A stretch of 35,558 bases of DNA from CAYLZW01 sp964388085 (GCA_964388085.1 CAYLZW010000024.1:1-35558); one strand, 5' to 3'; counted from the first letter of the stretch, positions 25,372 through 32,622 are shown. Translations and numbers: made by a program. Notes: generated from the letters alone by a model not told the origin.

Positions 25372-26117
25372 CAGTCGCTCCCTCCGACGAGGATCTCGCT
25401 CAACTTCGGACGCGACCGTCGCTTACCGAGCAAGAGGTTCGCGTAAGGGGCCGCGGCGCTCATCGGGAGGCCGAATCGGTCCGACAGGATCTGGGGTGCC
25501 CCATCGATCTCGGCCTGACCGGCGGTGTACCCCGCACGTCGCAGCTCCCGAAGAGCGGCCTTCGCCGGCGCTACGATTTCGAGGGCGAGTCGATCAGCGC
25601 GCTGCTCCCGCTCCTCGACGTCCCAACTGCAGATCGTGCCGTGGGGGCCGCGATCCATGAGGTGGACTTGCACGCCGAGCGGCACGCGGTTCAGGACGGC
25701 CGACACGGACTCCTCTGGCGTCGCCGGGCGCCGTCCGTCGAGCACGGGGAGAATGCCCTCGCCGAAAGCCTTGAGCGCCTTCAGACGGGGCATGAGGTGG
25801 TCCTCGATGAAGTGCGCGATCTCGTGGGCAGCGGTGAACCGCTGTTCTTCGACGCCATCGGTCGAGTCGATGAAGATGACCCCGCGGCCGGCTCGAGCCA
25901 CGAGCGCTCCATGCAGTCTGCGACGACGACCATCAGATCGGTACGCGATCCGCCGATGGGCCAGCCACTTCTCGAGCTTCGTCGTGGCGAGCTCGTCGAT
26001 CGAAATGAACGCGACAGGCAGATGGAAGGGGACCATGGACAACAAGTCGCGCGGGTAGGTGTCAGACAGGCTGAGCCCGCCGGCCTCAAGGGCCTCGTGC
26101 AGCCATCGGGCGGTCAC
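25371..26117 (-). CDS. ImmA/IrrE-family metallopeptidase
   Basis: The 248-residue protein carries FTAAHEIAHFIEDH: zinc-binding HEIAH with His98, Glu99 and His102. A probable third ligand lies in EQRADRLALEIVAP downstream, the standard layout of DUF955/ImmA-IrrE peptidases. Family members cleave XRE repressors: ImmA releases ICEBs1 by cutting ImmR, and IrrE/PprI cuts DdrO after DNA damage. Here the obvious candidate substrate is the XRE protein at 11920-12147 or the HTH protein encoded just upstream. The GTG start overlaps that gene's stop (GTGA). The protein is cytosolic, with no signal or membrane segment. Confidence 0.85.
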   Translation of the reverse strand: MTARWLHEALEAGGLSLSDTYPRDLLSMVPFHLPVAFISIDELATTKLEKWLAHRRIAYRSDGRRRRLHGALVARAGRGVIFIDSTDGVEEQRFTAAHEIAHFIEDHLMPRLKALKAFGEGILPVLDGRRPATPEESVSAVLNRVPLGVQVHLMDRGPHGTICSWDVEEREQRADRLALEIVAPAKAALRELRRAGYTAGQAEIDGAPQILSDRFGLPMSAAAPYANLLLGKRRSRPKLSEILVGGSD

Positions 26118-26482
26118 TGCGAGTCCTCCGTATCCTCACGGTCACGCGCAGCCAGGAGGAGCTCAGCGTCGCCTGTGTCGTGATGCGGCGCCGCGAGCGC
26201 GGCCACGGCATCGGCTCGCCGGACCAGGGCCGCAAGGCGACTCGCCTCCAAACCGAAGCGCTGGGCGACGCGCCCGACGTCCTCCGCGAAGTGCTCTTCG
26301 GAGGGCGCCCGGCAGAGGTAGACCCAGCGGAGCGTATCCGGGGTGCACCCCAGCTCGGCCGCGATGTCGTTGTCCGAGGTCCCTTCCAGCTCGCAGCACC
26401 GGGACAGGAGGCGGCCGAGGGTCCAGGGCTCGCTTCGGGCCCGCTCGGCGGCATGGCCTAGCCAACTAGGTTCCTTCCTCAT
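26114..26482 (-). CDS. Small HTH-like protein next to ImmA/IrrE
   Basis: The 122-residue protein contains LGRLLSRCCELEGTSDNDIA and LGCTPDTLRWVYLCRAP (about residues 22-60), which read as a divergent XRE-type helix-turn-helix. A helical FAEDVGRVAQRFGLEASRLA segment and an acidic tail follow. The pairing of a small HTH protein with an ImmA/IrrE peptidase is classical for protease-controlled repressors. Confidence in the fold is moderate, since the recognition helix is not canonical. It overlaps the sigma gene by 17 bases and is coupled to the peptidase gene by GTGA. Confidence 0.6.
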   Translation of the reverse strand: MRKEPSWLGHAAERARSEPWTLGRLLSRCCELEGTSDNDIAAELGCTPDTLRWVYLCRAPSEEHFAEDVGRVAQRFGLEASRLAALVRRADAVAALAAPHHDTGDAELLLAARDREDTEDSQ

Positions 26483-27068
26483 CGCGCAGCCTCGCTCCGA
26501 GACGCTCGAGCACCTTGACGAGGCGATCTCGGTGACGCTTCACCTCGCGTTGGCGTTCGAGCTGGGGAAGCCCATGGATTCCGAGCGCTTCGGCGAGAGC
26601 CTCCGTCGAGCGCTCTCCATCGAGGATGAGCGCCACCGCGGCCCGATCGCCGTCGTCCTTCAGGGCTTGTTCGACCTTGTGCCATAGCTCTCGGGCCACC
26701 ACGGCCCGCTCCATCTCTTCCTTCGGAGCCGAAGCGTGAAGTTCGACAACGGAACCGAACTCCTGCTCCCGGCGAGCCTCGGCGGAACGCGCACGGATGC
26801 GGTCGGTAGCCCTGCGCTTGGTGATGTGGGCGAGGAAGGTGCTCAGCCGCCCCTTGGACGGCTGGTAGCTCGAGGGAGCCCCGAGGTACTCGAAGATGGC
26901 GTCGATGGCAGAGTCGCGGGCTGTGTCGGAGTCGCAGCGGAGGTCGCGCTGGATCGCAGCGACGAGCGGGTCGACGAAGGCCGCGAACACGTCGGCGGAG
27001 GCCACCGGATCAGCGGCGAGCACCCGCTCGTGGAGAGCGGCTTCGTCCTGGCGGATCGGAAAGCCCAC
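26466..27068 (-). CDS. Sigma-70 family (ECF-like) RNA polymerase sigma factor
   Basis: The 200-residue protein has a region 2-like part (ARDSAIDAIFEYLGAPSSYQ then KGRLSTFLAHITKRRATDRI), matching the DNA-melting and core-binding helices of small sigma factors. A linker and a degenerate region 4 follow (LAEALGIHGLPQL and REVKRHRDRLVKVLERLG). The start is a GTG at 27068 with only a weak ribosome site upstream. A sigma factor as first gene of a NurA-HerA operon is unusual and implies the cluster directs its own expression. No anti-sigma gene is evident; the HTH protein or the metallopeptidase may regulate it. Region 4 is weak, so its promoter specificity cannot be guessed. Confidence 0.75.
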   Translation of the reverse strand: MGFPIRQDEAALHERVLAADPVASADVFAAFVDPLVAAIQRDLRCDSDTARDSAIDAIFEYLGAPSSYQPSKGRLSTFLAHITKRRATDRIRARSAEARREQEFGSVVELHASAPKEEMERAVVARELWHKVEQALKDDGDRAAVALILDGERSTEALAEALGIHGLPQLERQREVKRHRDRLVKVLERLGARLRDEEGT

Positions 27069-27178
27069 GTTCTCGTATCCACAGCTCCGGTCGAGAAGTC
27101 CTCCTATCAGGGTACAGCCGGCGGGGGCTCTGTTAAAGAAGCTCTGCCCATCCCGCGCCCGCCGTTAAATACGGCCCC

Positions 27179-27212
27179 GTGCTCTCTCCCCGCTCTCCGC
27201 TCTGGAGAGCAC
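27179..27212. repeat. Inverted repeat / hairpin upstream of the sigma-factor gene
   Basis: GTGCTCTC (27179-27186) pairs with GAGAGCAC (27205-27212). Alternatively GCTCTCC (27192-27198) pairs with GGAGAGC (27204-27210) over a 5-base loop. The two pairings are mutually exclusive, as they share the right arm. It lies about 110 bases upstream of the sigma-factor start. It may be an operator or an RNA switch; neither is shown. Confidence 0.4.
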
Positions 27213-27448
27213 GATCAGCCCCAAGACGGGTGCCGGCGACGGCGCGCGTGCTCTCTGCCGCCGCGTCGCCGAGAGCCGCGCGCGACGACCACTACGCGCA
27301 AATCCCCGCGAAACCTGGCGCAGAACCACGCGAGCCCCGGCCGTCGCCAGCCAGGGCTCGTGTTAAACGGCGCGGCCCCACCGGTTGGTGGGACGGCATG
27401 AATGGCTCCGTGTGCGGCGCAGCCTGCGAACGCTCTCGGTAAACGCTT

Positions 27449-27556
27449 CTGGGACAGATTCGGATGTTCGTACTGACCCACGCAGGCTCTCGCGTTGCGA
27501 CTCCGAGAACTTGCGCCGAGAGCGCTGGGACAGATTCGCCGATTCGCTCTGTCCCA
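27449..27556. repeat. Direct repeat CTGGGACAGATTCG with inverted partner
   Basis: CTGGGACAGATTCG occurs exactly at 27449-27462 and at 27525-27538, a spacing of 76 bases. The second copy also forms an inverted repeat: TGGGACAGA (27526-27534) with TCTGTCCCA (27548-27556), 13-base loop. The first copy has a decayed partner (GTACTGACCCA) at a matching distance, so each unit is a palindromic element of about 32 bases. It may be a dispersed intergenic repeat or a pair of operators ahead of the GNAT gene. Confidence 0.45.
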
Positions 27557-27665
27557 TCATGAGTCCGCCTCCTCGGGATCGAGTGCCCTTGGGACACGTT
27601 GAGCGAAAGCGAACCGTCCCGGCTCCCGCTGGACTGTAGCGGCGAAGCGAGCCTGAGTGGTCCGC

Positions 27666-28415
27666 ATGGACCAGGCCCGCCAGCCCGAAGACATGGACGC
27701 GGACACCGCGCGCGAGGAACGACGCGCCGACGTGCAGCGCCGCATCGACGAGGTGGCCGGCGTGCTCGCCGAGACCCTGCTCGGCATGTGGCGCGCGAAG
27801 CACCGCGCCGAGCGCCGTGGGGAGCCCTGGCCGCCGCCGGAGCCGCCGCTCACCTCGCGGCAGATCGAAAAGCCGAAGGGGCCGCCGCGCCGAGTCTTCC
27901 GCGCGCTCGAGGCCCGAGATGAGCTGGTCGCGAACATGCTGCTGGAGACGACCTGGTTCCCCACGTCGGAGCTCTGGCTCGAGCCCGCGGGCGGGAAGCG
28001 GACGCGGGTCGTCCTCGAGTACGGTCGCGTCGTCATCGGCGTCGCGGTACTCGATAAGTACGGCGACGCCTCGGTGCTGCGGGCGCTCGCGGTCCGCGCG
28101 ACCTGTCGGCGGCAGAAGCACGGCCGCGCGCTCGTCGAGTACATCGTGCGCCACGCGTACGAGGTCGGCGTCGGCCGCATGTACGCCGTCAGCGCGACGC
28201 AGTGGTTCGTCGAGGCAGTCGGCTTCGAGCTTCGCAAGCGCACGATGTTGCCCGAGGACGCGCGTTGCCTCCCGGGCATCATCGACGCGCCCAGCGACGC
28301 CTTCGTCTTCGAGCTGAGGCCGACCCAGAACGGGCGTCGTGTTCCGCGACGGAGCGTGCCGCGCTCGGCGGTCGAGGCCCTCTTGACCCGGTCCGAACTG
28401 AAGCCAGCGCGCTGA
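27666..28415 (+). CDS. GNAT-family acetyltransferase-like protein
   Basis: The 249-residue protein has a charged helical N-terminus (about 85 residues) and then a GNAT-like fold. LRALAVRATCRRQKHGRALV (about residues 137-156) is the acetyl-CoA-binding loop and helix, where R/Q-x-x-G-x-G/A is approximated by RRQKHGRA. YAVSATQWFVEAVGFELRKR is the strand 5 / GF region near the C-terminus. The second glycine of the loop is replaced, so activity is uncertain. The start may be ATG 27666 or GTG 27657; neither has a clear ribosome site. It is convergent with the AlbA_2 gene and unconnected to either defence operon. Confidence 0.75.
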   Translation: MDQARQPEDMDADTAREERRADVQRRIDEVAGVLAETLLGMWRAKHRAERRGEPWPPPEPPLTSRQIEKPKGPPRRVFRALEARDELVANMLLETTWFPTSELWLEPAGGKRTRVVLEYGRVVIGVAVLDKYGDASVLRALAVRATCRRQKHGRALVEYIVRHAYEVGVGRMYAVSATQWFVEAVGFELRKRTMLPEDARCLPGIIDAPSDAFVFELRPTQNGRRVPRRSVPRSAVEALLTRSELKPAR

Positions 28416-28471
28416 AGCCGAGCGATCTCGGGCTCGCCGACGAGCGCCACTAGGACGCCCACGTTGGCCCG

Positions 28472-28521
28472 GGGCGCGCCCGTCCCGAGCGTGTGGCGCG
28501 GCGAACCGAGCGGGCGCGCCC
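28472..28521. repeat. Two copies of palindrome GGGCGCGCCC
   Basis: The 10-base palindrome GGGCGCGCCC occurs at 28472-28481 and 28512-28521, exactly 40 bases apart, in the non-coding gap between two convergent genes. In such GC-rich DNA short palindromes of this kind can arise by chance, so little weight is placed on it. Confidence 0.3.
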
Positions 28522-28566
28522 GCGGCGAAGCTGGGCGGACCGTTCGGGCCGCCGCTTCTGGCCGCG

Positions 28567-28599
28567 GATTCTGGCCATCGCCCCGGCGTGGCCAGAATC
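28567..28599. terminator. Perfect 11-bp hairpin between convergent genes
   Basis: GATTCTGGCCA (28567-28577) and TGGCCAGAATC (28589-28599) are perfect reverse complements around an 11-base loop. They lie between the ends of the GNAT gene (28415, plus) and the AlbA_2 gene (28700, minus). No T-run follows on either strand, so an intrinsic terminator is only possible. A structured barrier to convergent transcription is equally likely. The rest of the 28416-28699 gap shows no gene. Confidence 0.4.
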
Positions 28600-28699
28600 G
28601 AAGCGCCAAGAATTCGCATGGTTACGCCCGATCCGCTGTGGACGTCATGGCCCTCCCGATCACCGTGGCCAGAAACGACCGGCGTAACGGCGACGTTCG

Positions 28700-30223
28700 T
28701 CACGTCCTTCCCCCCTGATTCCGCAGCGCCTTCCCGGCCTCCGTCAGGCGGTAGCGCTGCAGACGGCTCTTTGGCTTGTCCGGCAGGGTCATCTCGATGA
28801 GGCCGGCGGCGATCGCGGGCTGTTGGTACCGCGACTGGAAGTGCTTCCGGTCGTTCAGGCCCAGGGCCGCCATGAGCTCGTCCCGGCGCATCTCGCCGTG
28901 CAGCGCTCCGAGCAGCCGCGCTACTTCGGCGGTCACATGAGGGGTCTCATGGGGGGCGACATGAGGGGTCTCATGAGGGGTGGCGGTCTCCGCGAGCGCC
29001 CGGGGCTCAGGCAGGAACGTCGCGAACGACTTGTGGATGCGGTCGTTCGTGTTGATCGGCGGGGCGTGCCCGAGCGCCTGCCACTCGCGTTGCATCATCC
29101 GTAGCCCGGTGCCTGCCTGCTCGCACATCCCGATGCGGCGGATGGCCATCGCGATGGCGGGGTTCCGCACGTCCTTCTCGCCGGGGTCGAGCAGGTGCTT
29201 CTCGTCGGCGAAGCTGTCGCCCGGGTTCCAGAACTTGATGCCGTCGGTGAAGAACTCGATGACGGCCTTGCGCGAGTGGTCGCCGTAGTCCTGGTGGATC
29301 AGCAGGTTCATCGCGGCCTCGCGGAAGACGCGGAAGCCCGCGGGCGCGTCGCGCCGCTCGAGTGTGGCCGGGTCGATGTCCCTGAACGTCTTGGGCATGA
29401 AGAAGAGGTACTTCGCGAGGAGCTGCTGCCAGGTCTCGATGATGTTCACTTCGCTCACGATGCGATCGATCCAGCGCGTCTCGTCGAAGTCCTCCGTGCT
29501 GGCGTAGCCAAGGAACCTCACGTCGAGGACCGGCTTCGGGATCAGGTTGCGCACCCCGCGCAGCGAGCCGAACAGGGCCACCGCACCGCGCGTCGGGAGG
29601 AGCTTGCCGCTCTCCTTCACGAGATAGCCCCACTCATAGAGGAACTCGTGGTGCGGCTGCTCGACGTCGAAGCCGGGGTTCGTCGCGTGGAAGCGGTCGC
29701 GGTACCACTTCAGGCTCGCCGACTGGAACACCTCGTCGAGGTCGACGCGCGTGAAGGGCTCGCCGTCCCAGCGATCTGCGGAGGCGTCGCGCAGCATGCG
29801 CTCGATCTCGTGCGGCTGGGCGCGGTAGTCGCCGCCGCCCTTGCGCAGAAAGGTTCGGCGGATGTCGCCGTCGAGGTAGACGGGCTTACGCGGGCGCGGG
29901 TTCTCGGCGACCTGGAAAGCGAGGACCACCTTGCGGTCGTGCTCGTAGCGGTGCTCCGAGACGTCCACGTCGTGGCTGATCTTTTGCCCGGCGTGCAGCA
30001 CCGAGAGGAAGTCGTTCTGCACCTTGTCGGGCTCGTCGACGCCGCTCACCTCGAAGCGCTCGCCGTCCTGCGTGACGCCGAGCACGATCCAGCCGCCGCG
30101 CGTGTTGGCGAAGGCCGAGACGGTCTCGAAGACCGACTTCGGCAGCGCACTCTTGCTGGCCTTGAACTCGGCGCCGGTCCACTCGCCAGAGCGCAGGAGG
30201 GCTTCGAGGGAGGGCTTTGTCAT
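28700..30223 (-). CDS. AlbA_2 / RecG-like ATP-binding protein with winged-helix tail
   Basis: The 507-residue protein has an N-terminal AlbA_2 (Schlafen-like) domain, with GAEFKASKSALPKSVFETVS and AFANTRGGWIVLGVTQDG at about residues 20-57. A C-terminal HATPase-like part (NLLIHQDYGDHSRKAVIEF then DGIKFWNPG) and a terminal winged helix (MRRDELMAALGLNDRKHF) follow. Such proteins are often annotated as transcriptional regulators or RecG-like, and are frequent passengers in type I restriction operons. The ATG at 30223 is chosen because GGAGGAG lies directly upstream. A short tandem repeat, PHETPHVA/PHETPHVT, links the last two domains. The role is unknown; an AlbA_2 nuclease-like role in defence is possible. 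Confidence 0.82.
   Translation of the reverse strand: MTKPSLEALLRSGEWTGAEFKASKSALPKSVFETVSAFANTRGGWIVLGVTQDGERFEVSGVDEPDKVQNDFLSVLHAGQKISHDVDVSEHRYEHDRKVVLAFQVAENPRPRKPVYLDGDIRRTFLRKGGGDYRAQPHEIERMLRDASADRWDGEPFTRVDLDEVFQSASLKWYRDRFHATNPGFDVEQPHHEFLYEWGYLVKESGKLLPTRGAVALFGSLRGVRNLIPKPVLDVRFLGYASTEDFDETRWIDRIVSEVNIIETWQQLLAKYLFFMPKTFRDIDPATLERRDAPAGFRVFREAAMNLLIHQDYGDHSRKAVIEFFTDGIKFWNPGDSFADEKHLLDPGEKDVRNPAIAMAIRRIGMCEQAGTGLRMMQREWQALGHAPPINTNDRIHKSFATFLPEPRALAETATPHETPHVAPHETPHVTAEVARLLGALHGEMRRDELMAALGLNDRKHFQSRYQQPAIAAGLIEMTLPDKPKSRLQRYRLTEAGKALRNQGGRT
28935..28975. repeat. Tandem repeat in the AlbA_2 gene linker
   Basis: ACATGAGGGGTCTCATG occurs at 28935-28951 and 28959-28975 (24-base period) and partly once more after 28975. 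Each copy contains the palindrome CATGAG-GGGT-CTCATG. The period is a multiple of three and encodes PHETPHVA-type octapeptides, so copy-number change would lengthen the linker without a frameshift. Confidence 0.6.
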
Positions 30224-30239
30224 GGGCTCCTCCATGCCT

Positions 30240-30452
30240 TCACGGTCTCGCCACTTCTTGGTTTGCTTGGTCTCTTATCAGGCGCGGAGCCCCGCTCGTT
30301 TGGGCCTGCGGCTGTGCAGGCACCTCGGTCGGCGCGCGAGGCACGAGCGCCACCGCCTCGACGACGCCCGTGCCGCTGGCCGCCACGAAGGTCAGGTACT
30401 CGGCTGCAGAGGAGCAAATGAGCGAGGCGGTCGGCTTCTTCTTGCGGGTCAT
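30240..30452 (-). pseudogene. RhuM-family remnant (N-terminal fragment)
   Basis: A 70-residue frame starts MTRKKKPTASLICSSAAEYL and continues TFVAASGTGVVEAV, which matches my recollection of the N-terminal motif of RhuM family proteins (SSAAEYLTFVAASG). After about 36 residues the sequence turns into an unrelated Pro/Ala/Gln-rich tail and stops at 30240, where a full RhuM would run roughly 330 residues. GGGAGA precedes the ATG, so translation initiation is retained. RhuM genes are typical companions of type I restriction operons, which fits the place. I read it as a deletion remnant between the ABC module and the AlbA_2 gene; a short functional protein cannot be excluded. Confidence 0.55.
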
Positions 30453-30593
30453 GCCGAGTCTCCCGCGTGCGGGATGAATCCGCGCAGCCCGCGGTGGTCC
30501 CCGTGAACGCGACGACGTTGGCGGCGGGTTGAGCGCGGTTCGGCCGATGGTTGTTCTCGAGGATGATGACCCGCACCACGCCAAAAGCTCCCC

Positions 30594-32387
30594 CTACCAT
30601 GCGGCCATCTTGAAGAGGCGACCATCAGGGCCCTCATCGTGGAGTCGGAGCACGATCTCCTCGTCAGCGAACATGGACTCGTCGCCCTCGGCCCGGGCTG
30701 GAAGCTCGGAGTCGATGAGCGTGATGACGAACTGAAGCCCGAAGTTCGCGTACTCGCGCATGACAGCGAGCAAGTTGACCTTCTTCCGGTCGTCCAGCGA
30801 TTCGAACACCCCGTCGTGGTAGACGAACCTCGGCGCCTTCTTCTCAAGGTGGGCGCGCAGTACGGCCATGTCGAACGCCACGCAGAGCAGCTTCCTGTAG
30901 GTGTGGCCCAGGTCGGCGCTCGTGGCGTTCCCGGACTCGTCCAGAATCTCTGCTCGGAACTCAAGGTGCCCCTGCTGGTTCGGAGCGACGCTGAGGAGCG
31001 CCTTGCGATCGATAACGTCTTCCACGATCTCGCTGAAGAACACCCGGATCGACGAGAATAGACTCGTTCCGTCCGAATTTTGCTTCTCGACGTCGTCCTC
31101 GATCTGAGTTTGCAGCCGGCCCTTCTCGTCGGTGAGGGTTCTGATCTCCGTCCGCATCTCCTGAAGGCGATGAAGAAAGCCGCGCTGCCGCTCGAGCGAC
31201 GTGATGTCCGCCTTCAGGCCGACGAGTTCATCGGAGACCTGGCGATACTTCGTGAAGACATCGGTGTCCGTTAGGAACGCCAGCATCTCGGATCGCCGCT
31301 TGCCGAGTTCAGTGAGATCAGTCGTCACGCGCTTCAGCGCGGCCTCGATCTCAGCGCGCTCTTCCTGCAGGTACTGCCGTCTCTCGTCGGTGATCGCTCG
31401 ATTGAACGCGATCAACTGCTCGTAGTCCTTCTTCAGCTGCCCAGGGAAGGTTACGCCGACCTCGGCGAAGAGTCGCTGCGCATCATCCGGATTGAAGAGA
31501 ACCTGGTCCTCCTCGAGCGAGGTGATGATCTTCTTCTTGGCGAGGCTCAAGGAGTAGCGCTCGGCGTTGAGCGCTGCGATCCGCGCATCGACGTCATCGA
31601 CAACCACCTTGGTCTTCTCCTTGTCAGCCGTGCGGAAGTCGAACGCATTGAGCAGTTCCTGCTTCTTCGCAGCTTCCTTCTGCTTTAGCAGCAGCATGCC
31701 CTCGATCTTGCTGACGTCTTCGACTGAGCCCCCCAGTTCCGCTCGGATGGTCTGGACCGTCGCCTGCTTGTCCGAAAGCTCCGCTTCCTTCTTGTACAGC
31801 CCCTCGACGAGCGCCGAGTCGAATCCAAGCACGTGCGCGAGGAACGGCTTCCACTCGACGTGCTTGTGGCCATTCCGAAGCTGGAAGACGTCGCGATAGT
31901 CGTCCTGCGACCTCAGCAAGTAGCCGAGCCCCTTCCGGTAGTCCCACGGCTTCATCGCTCGCAGGTCCAGAACTCCGTCGAGCAGGTCCTTCGCGCGCTC
32001 GAACGGCACATCGACATGGTCCCACTGTGGTGCCTGCAGTTCGGAATAGTCCTGCATGCGTGCCTGGTGGCGCTTGAATGAGATCTTCGTGGGCTCGTTC
32101 ACTCCGCGTCGAACCGTCACGTACGAGCCGTCGAGCAACTCAATCTCGAGCAGGAACACGAACCCGTCGAACAACTGTTGATGCTTGAAGAGGAAGAACT
32201 TCGAATCGCGACCAGAGAGCAGGCAGAAATCCACAAGTCTGCCCAGCGTGGTCTTGCCAAGGTTGTGGGTGTCCTTCTTACGGTTCTGCGGCAGTCGGAT
32301 CTCCGCGAACACGACGTTCAGCCCCGACGTGAAGTCGACCGCGCTGACGACGGCAGGACGATTCGTGTAGAGCCTAGAGAGCTTCAT
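30594..32387 (-). CDS. ABC three-component system ATPase (DUF2326-type, SMC-like)
   Basis: The 597-residue protein has an N-terminal P-loop HNLGKTTLGRLVDFCLLSGR (Gly44-Lys45-Thr46). This is a variant Walker A typical of DUF2326 ABC ATPases. It is followed by long coiled-coil segments, for example around residues 230-300 and 345-470, rich in Glu/Lys/Leu heptads. The C-terminal nucleotide-binding half has HDGVFESLDDRKK (Asp525, Glu529) as Walker B. This SMC/Rad50-like layout fits the ATPase of the ABC-3C conflict systems defined by Aravind and colleagues. It probably senses DNA or invader state and triggers the effector. The ATG at 32387 overlaps the middle-component gene by 14 bases. G+C is visibly lower than in the cas genes. 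Confidence 0.85.
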   Translation of the reverse strand: MKLSRLYTNRPAVVSAVDFTSGLNVVFAEIRLPQNRKKDTHNLGKTTLGRLVDFCLLSGRDSKFFLFKHQQLFDGFVFLLEIELLDGSYVTVRRGVNEPTKISFKRHQARMQDYSELQAPQWDHVDVPFERAKDLLDGVLDLRAMKPWDYRKGLGYLLRSQDDYRDVFQLRNGHKHVEWKPFLAHVLGFDSALVEGLYKKEAELSDKQATVQTIRAELGGSVEDVSKIEGMLLLKQKEAAKKQELLNAFDFRTADKEKTKVVVDDVDARIAALNAERYSLSLAKKKIITSLEEDQVLFNPDDAQRLFAEVGVTFPGQLKKDYEQLIAFNRAITDERRQYLQEERAEIEAALKRVTTDLTELGKRRSEMLAFLTDTDVFTKYRQVSDELVGLKADITSLERQRGFLHRLQEMRTEIRTLTDEKGRLQTQIEDDVEKQNSDGTSLFSSIRVFFSEIVEDVIDRKALLSVAPNQQGHLEFRAEILDESGNATSADLGHTYRKLLCVAFDMAVLRAHLEKKAPRFVYHDGVFESLDDRKKVNLLAVMREYANFGLQFVITLIDSELPARAEGDESMFADEEIVLRLHDEGPDGRLFKMAAW

Positions 32388-32622
32388 TGGGCCCCAGGTA
32401 CTCGAGCGAGTCGGTTTTTGCGCGGTACTCGACAAGACCGAGCAGGAAGAGAAAGTTGAGGGCCGGCAGGAAAAGCACGTCCCCTCCGGCAATGGCCTTG
32501 CGCGCGAACTTTCGCAGCGCGTCGTACTCGTCGAGCCGCCGCGACTTCAGGCGCCCGAGAAGCACGAGCGCGACCCCAACTACCGTTCGATCCGGGTGGG
32601 AGTGTTTAGTCGGTCGAAGCAT
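32374..32622 (-). CDS. ABC three-component system middle component
   Basis: The 82-residue protein starts MLRPTKHSHPDRTVVGVALV, with a hydrophobic FLPALNFLFLLGLVEYR helix-strand segment near residues 52-68. Small winged-helix proteins of this kind (the 'middle component', type 6-like) bridge the ATPase and the effector in ABC-3C systems. The opening RPTKHSHPDRTV and the FLPALNFL segment are what led me to the family. It overlaps the effector gene by 17 bases and the ATPase gene by 14, so the three products are probably made in fixed ratio. Confidence 0.8.
   Translation of the reverse strand: MLRPTKHSHPDRTVVGVALVLLGRLKSRRLDEYDALRKFARKAIAGGDVLFLPALNFLFLLGLVEYRAKTDSLEYLGPNEAL

Larger units (their letters stand above)
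27069..27665. other. Intergenic region with hairpin and repeats
   Basis: About 600 bases separate the divergent sigma-factor and GNAT genes. No credible protein is encoded; open frames crossing it are Arg/Ser/Pro-rich shadows. It must contain the promoters of both flanking genes, but I cannot fix them. It contains the hairpin at 27179-27212 and the GGGACAGATTCG repeats at 27449-27556, listed separately. Confidence 0.5.

Noticed and set aside
27363..28703. 446-codon open frame on the minus strand opposite the GNAT gene
   Set aside because: Antisense shadow with low-complexity Arg/Ala content; the plus strand encodes a recognisable GNAT-like fold.
30220..30600. 126-codon frame starting at the ABC ATPase stop (ATGGTAG overlap)
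   Set aside because: The start position is attractive, but the translation is Arg/Gly-rich and runs out of frame through the RhuM-like segment, which has the better motif and ribosome site.
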